Positions 37,672 through 45,629 of a stretch of DNA of 64,000 bases are shown here, piece by piece. The translations under genes were made by a program, and so were the position numbers. This DNA comes from Palsa-661 sp035535015 (GTDB taxonomy: Bacteria > Actinomycetota > Acidimicrobiia > Acidimicrobiales > UBA8190), in assembly GCA_035535015.1 (NCBI GenBank), contig DATLQU010000034.1, forward strand, positions 36,951 through 100,950, given 5' to 3'. The stretch's first letter is position 1; the number at the start of each line of letters is the position of its first letter. The notes under the pieces are model-generated. The model was not told the DNA's origin, did no database searches, and saw only the letters and a program-made list of their open reading frames with translations.

Positions 37672-38879
37672 CCGCCCAGTTGGTCGCGCAGGGCGTTACG
37701 AAGGAGCACCGAGCGCAGCTGGAGGCCCAACCGGGTGAGTTCGGTGACGTTGTCGTGGGCGCGTTGGCGTGCCTCGGGATTGCGCTGCTTCAACAGAGGC
37801 AGGACGATCTGCTCGATGAACCCCGCTTCGCGCTCCGCCGCCAGCTTGTGGATTCTCAGGTGGCGCGCCTCGACGCCGTACCGGGCGAATCCGGCCGCCG
37901 TGCGGGCAATGGCCAGGGCATTCTCGTCGTAATAGACGACCCCGCCGACCAACCGGCCGCCGAGTAGGCCGAACGACTCCAGCTGCTGGACCTCGGCCAC
38001 CGTGAGACCGGCGGCCGAGGTCAGCTCCTCGATGGTCATGTCGTTGCCGGACATGGTGGAGACGGCCGGCTCGATGCCCGCCGCGGTCACCGACCTGGCC
38101 TTGGCCGCCGGGGACGAGGCCTTGGCCGTGGCGCTGGAGGCTTTGGCCGTGGCGGTGGAGGCTTTGGCCGCGCCACGGGCGGCGGCCGGGGACGACGACG
38201 CCCGGCGGGGCGCCGGGGATCCGGCCGGGGACGACGGCGGACCGGTGGTGGTGGAGGGCTGCTCGTCGACGCCGTCGACGAAGGTGGCGGCCGCCATCTC
38301 CGCCGCGCCGACGTGGCCCGGTGGGGAGGACGGCGTCTCGAAGCCGGGAAGGGCGGTGCCCGATGGCGAACCCGTCGCCGCCGACGAGAGGGGCGCCCCC
38401 TGGCCGACGAGGACCGGGACGGGACGACGGCGGAGCTCGGCGCCCTCGGAGGTGTCGCGGGTGGAGGCCCGTGCCGCGGCCGGCTGCCCGAGGTCGGCGT
38501 CACCGAGCTCGGTGCCGTCGTCGTAGGCGCCGTCCTCCGAATCGATGACGTCGGTGTCGGGGTCGAAGGCGTCGGCGTCGAAGGCGTCGGAGTCGGGGTC
38601 GAAGGCACCGTCGGCGTCGTCGACGCCGTCGACGCCCTCCTGCTCGAGACGACCCTTGATCACCTTGAGGGGCAGGAAGTGCTCGCGCTGCTGGCGGAGA
38701 ACCCAGCGCAGGCGCTCGACGTCTTGTTCGTAGAACTTGCGGTAGCCCGAGGGGGTGCGTTCGGGATTGACGAGACCCTGGCTCTCGAGGAAACGGATTT
38801 TCGAGATGGTGACGTCGGGGAACTCCTGACGCAGCAGGGTCAGGACGTCCCCGATGGAGAGGTAGCTACGGCCGCTCAC
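37668..38879 (-). CDS. ftsR: MerR-type regulator FtsR
   Basis: A 403-residue regulator. The N-terminal MerR-type winged helix ('YLSIGDVLTLLRQEFPDVTI', 'KIRFLESQGLVNPERT') is that of FtsR, which activates ftsZ in Corynebacterium; the mycobacterial homologue is Rv1828. A C-terminal second helical part (about 280-403, 'TIEELTSAAGLTVAEVQQLE') is also conserved. The middle (about 88-275) is a long disordered insert, first Asp-rich with FDADAFDPD repeats, then Ala/Ser/Lys-rich (KASSATAKASS). Such an insert makes it about 150 residues longer than the relatives I know. Confidence 0.88.
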   Translation of the reverse strand: MSGRSYLSIGDVLTLLRQEFPDVTISKIRFLESQGLVNPERTPSGYRKFYEQDVERLRWVLRQQREHFLPLKVIKGRLEQEGVDGVDDADGAFDPDSDAFDADAFDPDTDVIDSEDGAYDDGTELGDADLGQPAAARASTRDTSEGAELRRRPVPVLVGQGAPLSSAATGSPSGTALPGFETPSSPPGHVGAAEMAAATFVDGVDEQPSTTTGPPSSPAGSPAPRRASSSPAAARGAAKASTATAKASSATAKASSPAAKARSVTAAGIEPAVSTMSGNDMTIEELTSAAGLTVAEVQQLESFGLLGGRLVGGVVYYDENALAIARTAAGFARYGVEARHLRIHKLAAEREAGFIEQIVLPLLKQRNPEARQRAHDNVTELTRLGLQLRSVLLRNALRDQLGG

Positions 38880-38916
38880 CGCGGGCTCCGCCCGTCTGTC
38901 ACGTCGCCGGGCACGA

Positions 38917-39399
38917 TCATTCGTCGGCCGCCGCCAGGTAGACGAGCTTGAACTTGCCGATCTGGACTTCGTCTCCGGTGGACAGCACGGCCTCCTCGAT
39001 CCGCTCGCGATTGACGTAGGTCCCGTTCAGCGAGCCCACGTCGCGGATCGAGTAGGTGCCGTTCTGGCCGACGAACTCGGCGTGGCGCCGGGAGACGGTG
39101 ATGTCGTCGAGAAAGATGTCGCTCTCGGGGTGGCGGCCCGCCCGGGTGACCACGGAATCGAGAACATAGCGGGTCCCCGCGTTGGGCCCCCTCTTCACCA
39201 CCAGGAGCCCGGCACCATTGGGTCGGTCGGGAAGTGTCACGGTGAGCTCGTCGTCACCGGCCTCGCCCTGGGCGTCGACCGGGTGGAGGGTGATGGTGGT
39301 ATCGGATGCGGGCGGGCCGAGGACGGCGCCGCACGACGAGCAGAAGTTGGCACTCGTCGGGTTGCGGTGCCCGCAGTTGTTGCAGAACACACCGTCCAC
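38917..39399 (-). CDS. Zinc-ribbon FHA-domain protein (GarA/OdhI-related)
   Basis: A 160-residue protein: N-terminal zinc ribbon (CNNCGHRNPTSANFCSSCG), an acidic linker and a C-terminal FHA domain that binds phosphothreonine peptides (GRHPESDIFLDD, VSRRHAEF, GSLNGTYVN). Position between gcvH and ftsR is that of GarA (Rv1827), which controls 2-oxoglutarate and glutamate flux in mycobacteria. However, the phosphorylated ETT motif of GarA is not present and the N-terminus is a zinc ribbon, so regulation must differ. gltBD and korAB in the same window are the kind of targets GarA has. Confidence 0.88.
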   Translation of the reverse strand: MDGVFCNNCGHRNPTSANFCSSCGAVLGPPASDTTITLHPVDAQGEAGDDELTVTLPDRPNGAGLLVVKRGPNAGTRYVLDSVVTRAGRHPESDIFLDDITVSRRHAEFVGQNGTYSIRDVGSLNGTYVNRERIEEAVLSTGDEVQIGKFKLVYLAAADE

Positions 39400-39432
39400 G
39401 CTAGTCCGTCACCTGGTCGACGCTGCGGGGCA

Positions 39433-39813
39433 CTAGCCGGCGATGAGCTCTGAGTACCCCGCGGCGTCGAGAAGACCGGCGACGGCGTCGGGTTCTGATG
39501 GTGCGATCTCACAGATCCAGCCCTCCCCGTAGGGGTCCGAATTCAGTTGCTCGGGCGCCTGGGCCAAGGACTCGTTCACGGCCACCACCTCACCGGCAAC
39601 CGGCGCATAGATCTCTGAGACGGATTTTGTGGACTCGACCTCACCGAGGACCCCCTGCGCGTCCACCCGCGATCCGAGCTCCGGGAGCGAGACGAAGACG
39701 ACGTCACCGAGGGCATCCTGCGCGTAGTCGGTGATACCGATCCGCACCCTGTCGCCGTCCTGGCGGAGCCACTCGTGGTCGGTGCTGTAGTGCAATCCGT
39801 CGGGCACCTGCAT
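39433..39813 (-). CDS. gcvH: Glycine cleavage system H protein
   Basis: A 126-residue lipoyl carrier of the glycine cleavage system. Lipoylated K63 is in 'GEVESTKSVSEIYAP'; 'YSTDHEWLR' and 'GITDYAQDALGDVVFV' are classic. ATG 39813. No gcvP or gcvT nearby. The gcvH-FHA-ftsR order is conserved with mycobacteria. Confidence 0.95.
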   Translation of the reverse strand: MQVPDGLHYSTDHEWLRQDGDRVRIGITDYAQDALGDVVFVSLPELGSRVDAQGVLGEVESTKSVSEIYAPVAGEVVAVNESLAQAPEQLNSDPYGEGWICEIAPSEPDAVAGLLDAAGYSELIAG

Positions 39814-39876
39814 GGCGGGGACCCTACCGGAAACGTCGCGGAACCGCCCAGGGCCAAAGAGCCCGTGGCCCGGCTG

Positions 39877-42363
39877 TCAACGCAGCATCTGTCGGATCCT
39901 CACCGCGTGCTCCGACGCCCGGGCCCGCGCTCGGGCGTCGGTGGGCGCCTCGGCCCAGACGTGGGTCAAGGGCTCCTCGGGGTCGGGGACCACGAGGACC
40001 CAGCCGTCTGGTTCGGGCATCTTGACCCCGTCCACCAGCACCACGGAACGGCCCTTGGCCCGCTCCACGGCGATGCGCATGACGGTGCCCTTCTGCTCCC
40101 ACGGGGTGACCACTTCCTCGTGGGCGATGTGGACGGTGGGAAGGCGTCCGGCCAACTTCGAGATCGACTCACCGGTCATGGCCAACATGGCCAGCAGGTG
40201 GACCAGGGTGGAGACGGCGTCGAAGCCGGGGAGGAAGCGCGGGAAGATGAAGCCCCCCATCTGGCTGGCGGCGAAGGTGACTCCCCCGGCGCTCGAGAGC
40301 TCCATGAGATGGGTGGCCGACAGCTTGGTCCAGATGATCTCGGCGCCGGCCGCCTCGCAGATGCGCTCGGCCGCCGTGGGGACGGCCACGGGCAGTGCCA
40401 CCTTGGCCCCCGGGGTGGTCGAGACCACCAATTCGAGCATGAGCAGCAGGGCTTCATCGTCGGTCAGGACCCGGCCGTCCCCGTCCACCAGGGTGATGTG
40501 CTCCCCTCCGGGGTCGATGACCGCTCCCAGATGGGCTCCCGACGCCCGGACCAGGTCGGCCACCCGCGAGGCCGAGGCGGCCCGGTCGTTGGAGACGACG
40601 GCGGCGGTGGCGGCGTAGGGATTGACGACGAGGACATCGGCGCCCAACTTGGCCAGGACGTTGGGCATGACGAAGCTGCAGGTGCCGTAGGAGTAGTCGA
40701 GGACGAGCTTGAATTCGGCCGCCGCTATGGACTCGATGTCGACGGCGGACATCATGGCCGCCGTGTAGAGCTCGAGGGCCCGGGGCGGGAATTCGATGTC
40801 GCCGATCTCCGAGGCCAGGGCCCGGCGGAACTCCTCGCGGTGGTAGAGGCGTTCGATCTTGCGCTGGGCCGCCTCGGCCAGGTCGATGCCGTCCTCGTCG
40901 AAGAAGCGGATCATGACCGACTGGGCGTCGTCCTCGAAGAGCCGGACGGTGATGCCGCCGAGGCTCGATCCGGAACGGACGTGGGAGCGGGTGACGGGGA
41001 CGGTGGCCACCTCGAGGTCGTCGACGTTCACGCCGGCGGCGTTGCAGCCCACGATGATGGCCCTCTTGAGCACCCGGGCGGCCCGGGAGGTGTCACGTGA
41101 GGTGGTGACCGTGGACCCTCTCTCCAGGTTGCTCGCCCAGGCCATGGACAGGCGCATGGCCAACTCGGGGCTGATGTCGACATTGGCCAGACCGGTGACC
41201 CCCAGGCGACCGAAGAGGCTGCGGGGACCCCGTGACTCCCAGACGATCGAGGTGTTGACGATGGCACCCGCCTCCACCGTCTTGAAGGGATAGACCTTGA
41301 CCCCCGACTTGAGGGTGGCCTGGGCGCCGATGAAGGTCTCGTCGCCGAGGACGACGCCCTCCTCGCAGCGGACCCCCTGGCGGAGGTCGCAGGACCGGCC
41401 GAGGACGCAGCCGTCGAGGCGGACGCCGTTTCCCAAGAAGCCGTTGTCGTGGACCACCGTCCGCTCGAGGGTGCTGTTGTCCCCGATGCGGACGTTGGCC
41501 CCGAGGACGCAGTAGGCGCCGACGACGGTGTCGGAGCCGATGTGGCAGTTGTCCCCGACGATGGCCGGCCCCCGGATGGCGGCGCTCGGGTCGACCGACG
41601 CCCCCTTGCCCAGCCAGACGCCGGGCCGCAACGGGAACCCGCTCACCTGGACGGCGACCTTCTCGTCGAGGATGTCCTGGTGGGCGCGCACATAGGCCTC
41701 GAGGGTGCCGACGTCCTCCCAGTAACCGTCGGTGATGGCACCGAACAGGGGTTTGCCCGCGTCGAGGACGGCGGGGAAGACCTCTTCGGAGAAGTCGACC
41801 GGCCGGCCGGCGGGGATGAAGTCGAAGATCTCCGGCTCGAGGACGTAGATGCCGGTGTTGATGGTGTCGCTGAAGACCTGGCCCCAGGTGGGCTTCTCCA
41901 GGAACCTGTCGATGGAGCCGTCGTCCCGGGTGATGACGATGCCGAACTCGAGGGGGTCCTCGACGGCCTTCAGGGCAATGGTGGCCAGGGCCCCCTTGGC
42001 CCGGTGGAAGTCGACCACGGCCGTCAGGTCGATGTCGGTGAGGACGTCGCCCGAGATGACGACGAAGCGCTCGTCGAGCTCGTCACGGGCATTGAGGACC
42101 GACCCCGCTGTCCCCAGGGGGGTCGATTCGGTGGCGTAGACCATGCGGACGCCGAATTCGGAGCCGTCGCCGAAGTAGCTGCGGATGGCGTTGGCCATGA
42201 AAGCCACGGTGACCACGATGTCCTCGAAGCCGTGCTGGCGGAGCAGGCTGACGACGTGCTCCATCATGGGCCGGTTGGCCATGGGCAGCATGGGCTTCGG
42301 TTGGTTCGAAGTGAGCGGGCGGAGACGCGTCCCCTCACCGCCCGCCATGATCAACGCTTTCAC
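39877..42363 (-). CDS. Mannose-1-phosphate guanylyltransferase fused to a phosphomannomutase-like domain
   Basis: An 828-residue fusion. Residues 1-235 are a nucleotidyltransferase ('MAGGEGTRLRPLT', 'PKPMLPMANRPM', 'FLEKPTWGQ'). Residues 245-365 are a left-handed beta-helix of hexapeptide repeats ('IVGDNCHIGSDTVVG'). From about 385 comes an alpha-D-phosphohexomutase-like region ('VTTSRDTSRAARVLKRA'). In that region the catalytic TASHNP loop is replaced ('HVRSGSSLGG') and the metal loop is 'LVDGDGRVLTDDE', so mutase activity is doubtful. It probably makes GDP-mannose or a related sugar nucleotide. GTG 42363; start MAGGEGTR is canonical. Confidence 0.85.
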   Translation of the reverse strand: MKALIMAGGEGTRLRPLTSNQPKPMLPMANRPMMEHVVSLLRQHGFEDIVVTVAFMANAIRSYFGDGSEFGVRMVYATESTPLGTAGSVLNARDELDERFVVISGDVLTDIDLTAVVDFHRAKGALATIALKAVEDPLEFGIVITRDDGSIDRFLEKPTWGQVFSDTINTGIYVLEPEIFDFIPAGRPVDFSEEVFPAVLDAGKPLFGAITDGYWEDVGTLEAYVRAHQDILDEKVAVQVSGFPLRPGVWLGKGASVDPSAAIRGPAIVGDNCHIGSDTVVGAYCVLGANVRIGDNSTLERTVVHDNGFLGNGVRLDGCVLGRSCDLRQGVRCEEGVVLGDETFIGAQATLKSGVKVYPFKTVEAGAIVNTSIVWESRGPRSLFGRLGVTGLANVDISPELAMRLSMAWASNLERGSTVTTSRDTSRAARVLKRAIIVGCNAAGVNVDDLEVATVPVTRSHVRSGSSLGGITVRLFEDDAQSVMIRFFDEDGIDLAEAAQRKIERLYHREEFRRALASEIGDIEFPPRALELYTAAMMSAVDIESIAAAEFKLVLDYSYGTCSFVMPNVLAKLGADVLVVNPYAATAAVVSNDRAASASRVADLVRASGAHLGAVIDPGGEHITLVDGDGRVLTDDEALLLMLELVVSTTPGAKVALPVAVPTAAERICEAAGAEIIWTKLSATHLMELSSAGGVTFAASQMGGFIFPRFLPGFDAVSTLVHLLAMLAMTGESISKLAGRLPTVHIAHEEVVTPWEQKGTVMRIAVERAKGRSVVLVDGVKMPEPDGWVLVVPDPEEPLTHVWAEAPTDARARARASEHAVRIRQMLR

Positions 42364-42383
42364 GGCAGCATCAGACCCGAACC

Positions 42384-43055
42384 CTACCCCCCGGGGATGT
42401 CCGACATACCTGAGGCCCCGGGGCCGGCGGGGCCGGGGACGGCTCCGTCCGGGCGGCGGCCGTGGCGTCCGTGGACCAGGGCGTGTCGGGCCACGGGGAC
42501 GTAGGCGGCGGCGGCGATATAGGCCAGGACGAGGGCGGGAATGGCACAGAGCCAGGCGAAGACGGTGACCGGGGTGTGCCACGAGACGTTGCCGTAGCCG
42601 AAGAGGAACGACGGGTAGGCCACCATCAGGCCGAAGGTGCCGGCCTTGCCCACCCAGAGGACGTCGATGCGCTCGGCGCCGAAGGCGGCGAGGAGCAGGA
42701 CGGCGGCCGAGACGAGGACCTCGCGGGCCAAGGTGGCGACGGCGAACCACAGCGGGACGGCCCCGTGGATGATGACGGCGATGACGGCCGTGGCCACCAG
42801 CAGGCGGTCGGCCACCGGGTCGAGAACCTTGCCCAGGGTGGAGACCTGGTGGAAACGCCGGGCCACGTGGCCGTCGACCCAGTCGGTGGCCCCGAGGACG
42901 GCCAGGAGGATCGCCGCGTCGGTCTGGCGCTGCGCCCCGAAGAGCAGCCAGAGGAAGAGGGGGATGCAGGCCAGGCGGACGAAGGTGATGACGTTGGGGG
43001 CGGTGAGGACGCGGTCGAGTCCCGCCTCGTCCGGCCCTGCGTTCTCGGCGAGCAC
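42384..43055 (-). CDS. pgsA: CDP-alcohol phosphatidyltransferase (PgsA-like)
   Basis: A 223-residue membrane enzyme of phospholipid synthesis, transferring a phosphatidyl group from CDP-diacylglycerol to glycerol-3-phosphate or a similar alcohol. The signature D-G-x2-A-R-x8-G-x3-D-x3-D is complete (D58, D61, R66, G75, D79, D83), with about five membrane segments. 'LTAPNVITFVRLACIPLFLW' is the usual PgsA start. I chose GTG 43055. A pgsA2 gene lies near gcvH in mycobacteria too. The acceptor alcohol (glycerol phosphate or inositol phosphate) cannot be told with certainty. Confidence 0.88.
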   Translation of the reverse strand: MLAENAGPDEAGLDRVLTAPNVITFVRLACIPLFLWLLFGAQRQTDAAILLAVLGATDWVDGHVARRFHQVSTLGKVLDPVADRLLVATAVIAVIIHGAVPLWFAVATLAREVLVSAAVLLLAAFGAERIDVLWVGKAGTFGLMVAYPSFLFGYGNVSWHTPVTVFAWLCAIPALVLAYIAAAAYVPVARHALVHGRHGRRPDGAVPGPAGPGASGMSDIPGG

Positions 43056-43190
43056 CGGCGGCAGTCTACGACCCGGTGGTGAGATGACTGCGTATCGTGA
43101 GCCCAAGGGTCCGGGGGAGGCCCGGAGCGGCGGTCGGGCGCCGGGCCGGCCGGCTACCGGTGGGTCCGGCGGCCGTGGTAGGCAGGAGCG

Positions 43191-44384
43191 ATGGCTCCCC
43201 GCTTCGAACCCTTCGCCGGGCTCCGGTACGACCCTTCGATCCCGCTGGAGAAGGTGATCGCCCCGCCCTACGACATCGTCGGACCCGAGGAACGGGCCGT
43301 GCTGGCCGGCCGGCACCTGGCCAACGCCATCCATGTGGAGCTGCCGGTGGACGACCCCCGGACCGGGCTCGACCGGTACCAGTCGGCCGGGCGGTACCTG
43401 GCCCGGTGGACCGAGGAGGGGGTCGTGCAGCGCGAGGGCCGGCCCGCCTTCTACGCCTACCGGATGACCGAGCCTTCGGGGAGGAGCTCGACGGGGGTGA
43501 TCGGGGCGCTCGGCTGCGACCCGGGCGGGAGCGACATCCTGCCCCACGAGCAGACGATGCCGAAGGACACGACCGACCGGCTGGACCTGCTGCGCGCCTG
43601 TCACGCCAACCTCTCTCCCATCTGGGGCCTGTCGCTGACGGAGGGACTGTCCAAGCTGTTCGAACCGAGCGGGCCGGCCTCGGCCGAGGCCACCGACGAC
43701 GACGGGGTGGGGCACGCCCTGTGGGTGCTCGACGATCCGGCCGTGCTCGAGGCCATCAGCGCGGCGGTGGCCGAGTCACCGGTGGTGATCGCCGACGGGC
43801 ATCACCGGTATCACACCGCCCTCGCCTATCAGAAGGAGCGGCGGGCGGCTGTGGGCGAGGTGGCCGGTGGCTACGACGCCGTGATGGCCCTGGTGGTCGA
43901 GTTGAGCGAGGAGCAGCTGTCGGTGGGTCCCATCCATCGGACGCTGTCGGGTGTTCCCGGGGGTGTCGACCTGGCCGAGGCGTTCGGGCGGTGGTTCGAC
44001 ACGGTGCATGTGGGTCCGCTGGAAGAGTCGTTGGTCGACGCCGTGGCCGACTCCGAGGCATTGGCGCTGGTGACGGCCGGCGGGGTGTGGCTGCTGACGC
44101 CGCGCGAAGAGACGTACCGCGAAGCCGGATCCGACCTCGATTCGAGTCTGATCGGGTTGGTGGTGGAGGAGATCCCGGGAGCGCAGGTCAGCTACCGGCA
44201 CGACTGGCACTCGGCCGTCGGGGCCGTGAACGCCGGCGAGTGCGACGCCGCCGTGCTGATCCGGCCGGTGACGGTGGCGCAGATCGGGGAATGGGCCCAC
44301 GCCCACAAGCGGATGCCGCCCAAGAGCACGTACTTCCATCCGAAGCCCCGGACGGGGATGGTGTACCGGCCCGTCGAGGGCTGA
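43191..44384 (+). CDS. DUF1015 family protein
   Basis: A 397-residue protein with the DUF1015 signatures 'FAGLRYDPSIP', 'APPYDIVGPEER', 'LPHEQTMPKDTTDRL' and 'VIADGHHRYHTAL'. The family is widespread, often near serine metabolism genes, and the catalytic-looking HHRY motif suggests a kinase/cyclase-like enzyme, but the reaction is unknown to me. ATG 43191 with GGAG 6-9 bases before. The 220 bases after it, up to the convergent korB, hold nothing I recognise. Confidence 0.9.
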   Translation: MAPRFEPFAGLRYDPSIPLEKVIAPPYDIVGPEERAVLAGRHLANAIHVELPVDDPRTGLDRYQSAGRYLARWTEEGVVQREGRPAFYAYRMTEPSGRSSTGVIGALGCDPGGSDILPHEQTMPKDTTDRLDLLRACHANLSPIWGLSLTEGLSKLFEPSGPASAEATDDDGVGHALWVLDDPAVLEAISAAVAESPVVIADGHHRYHTALAYQKERRAAVGEVAGGYDAVMALVVELSEEQLSVGPIHRTLSGVPGGVDLAEAFGRWFDTVHVGPLEESLVDAVADSEALALVTAGGVWLLTPREETYREAGSDLDSSLIGLVVEEIPGAQVSYRHDWHSAVGAVNAGECDAAVLIRPVTVAQIGEWAHAHKRMPPKSTYFHPKPRTGMVYRPVEG

Positions 44385-44606
44385 GAAGAGGTCGCCGGTC
44401 CGGGGGCGGAAGAAACCTGAGGAACAGAGGCGGTACGGCGACCCCCCAGTCGCAGCGGGCCGGCTGTGACGTTGCGCCGCACACGCCCCGTTCCTTACCC
44501 CCCACGGGCGTCTGTGCTCCGGCCTTTCGGCTCGGATCCGTCCGCCCACTGTCCTATCGGCGCGCCGGGGCCCGCCATTGAGGACGGTGACGGAGGGTGG
44601 TCGGAT

Positions 44607-45629
44607 TCAGGGTTCGACGGTCCAGGTGCCTCCGGAGGCGAGGAGGGCGGTGAGGTCGCCGGGTCCCCTGCGCTCGGAGGCCTCGAGGAGCTGGCGGGAC
44701 ATGGCCGCGCCGTACTCGGTGCGCTCGACGGCGCGAAAGACACCGATGGGTGTGGGTTCGTAGGGACCGCGGGCCAGACGGCTCAATTGGAAGGCCAGAC
44801 CGGGATCGTCGCGCCTCTCGTCGTGGACGAGAAGGGCGTCCTCCCCCACATCGGCCACCTCCACCACGCGGACACGGCCGTCGGGGTCGAGGACGACGCC
44901 GTGTTGGGCGTCGGTGCCGAAACGGATGGGCTGGCCGTGGACCAGGGGGATCAACTGATCGGGTCGGGCGTCCTTGGAGGTGATCTTCTCGAAGGCGCCG
45001 TCGTTGAAGACGTTGCAGTTCTGGTAGATCTCGACGAAGGCGGCGCCCTGGTGGGCGTGGGCCCGGCGGAAGGTCTCCTGCATGTGCTTGCGGTCCATGT
45101 CATGGGTGCGGGCCACGAAGGTGGCCTCGGCCCCGAGGGCCAGGGAGATGGGGTTGAAGGGGGTCTCCAGCGATCCGAAGGGGGTCGACTTGGTGACCTT
45201 GCCCTGCTCGGAGGTGGGTGAGTACTGACCCTTGGTGAGACCGTAGATCTGGTTGTTGAACAGGAGGATGGTGATGTCGACGTTGCGGCGCAGGGCATGG
45301 ATGAGGTGGTTGCCGCCGATCGACAGGGCGTCGCCGTCTCCGGTGACGACCCAGACGTCGAGGTCGGGTCGGGTGACGGCCAGCCCCGTGGCCACCGCCG
45401 GGGCCCGGCCGTGGATGGAGTGCAGTCCGTAGGTGTTCATGTAATAGGGGAAGCGGGCCGCGCAGCCGATTCCGGAGAGGAAGACGGTGTTCTCGCGTTT
45501 GGCTCCCAGTTCGGGCAGGAGCATCCGGACGGCGGTGAGAATGGAGTAGTCCCCGCAGCCCGGGCACCAGCGGACCTCTTGGTCCGAGGACCAGTCCTTG
45601 GCCGTGGTGGTGGTGGCGGTGTCGGTCAT
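44607..45629 (-). CDS. korB: 2-oxoglutarate (2-oxoacid):ferredoxin oxidoreductase, beta subunit
   Basis: A 340-residue thiamine-diphosphate subunit. The ThDP motif GDGDALSIGG...NN is complete ('ILLFNNQIYGLTKGQY'); cluster cysteines include 'RWCPGCGDYSILT'. With KorA it oxidises 2-oxoglutarate to succinyl-CoA and reduces ferredoxin, as in mycobacterial aerobic KorAB. The C-terminus is slightly extended. ATG 45629 overlaps the korA stop by 4 bases. Confidence 0.93.
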   Translation of the reverse strand: MTDTATTTTAKDWSSDQEVRWCPGCGDYSILTAVRMLLPELGAKRENTVFLSGIGCAARFPYYMNTYGLHSIHGRAPAVATGLAVTRPDLDVWVVTGDGDALSIGGNHLIHALRRNVDITILLFNNQIYGLTKGQYSPTSEQGKVTKSTPFGSLETPFNPISLALGAEATFVARTHDMDRKHMQETFRRAHAHQGAAFVEIYQNCNVFNDGAFEKITSKDARPDQLIPLVHGQPIRFGTDAQHGVVLDPDGRVRVVEVADVGEDALLVHDERRDDPGLAFQLSRLARGPYEPTPIGVFRAVERTEYGAAMSRQLLEASERRGPGDLTALLASGGTWTVEP

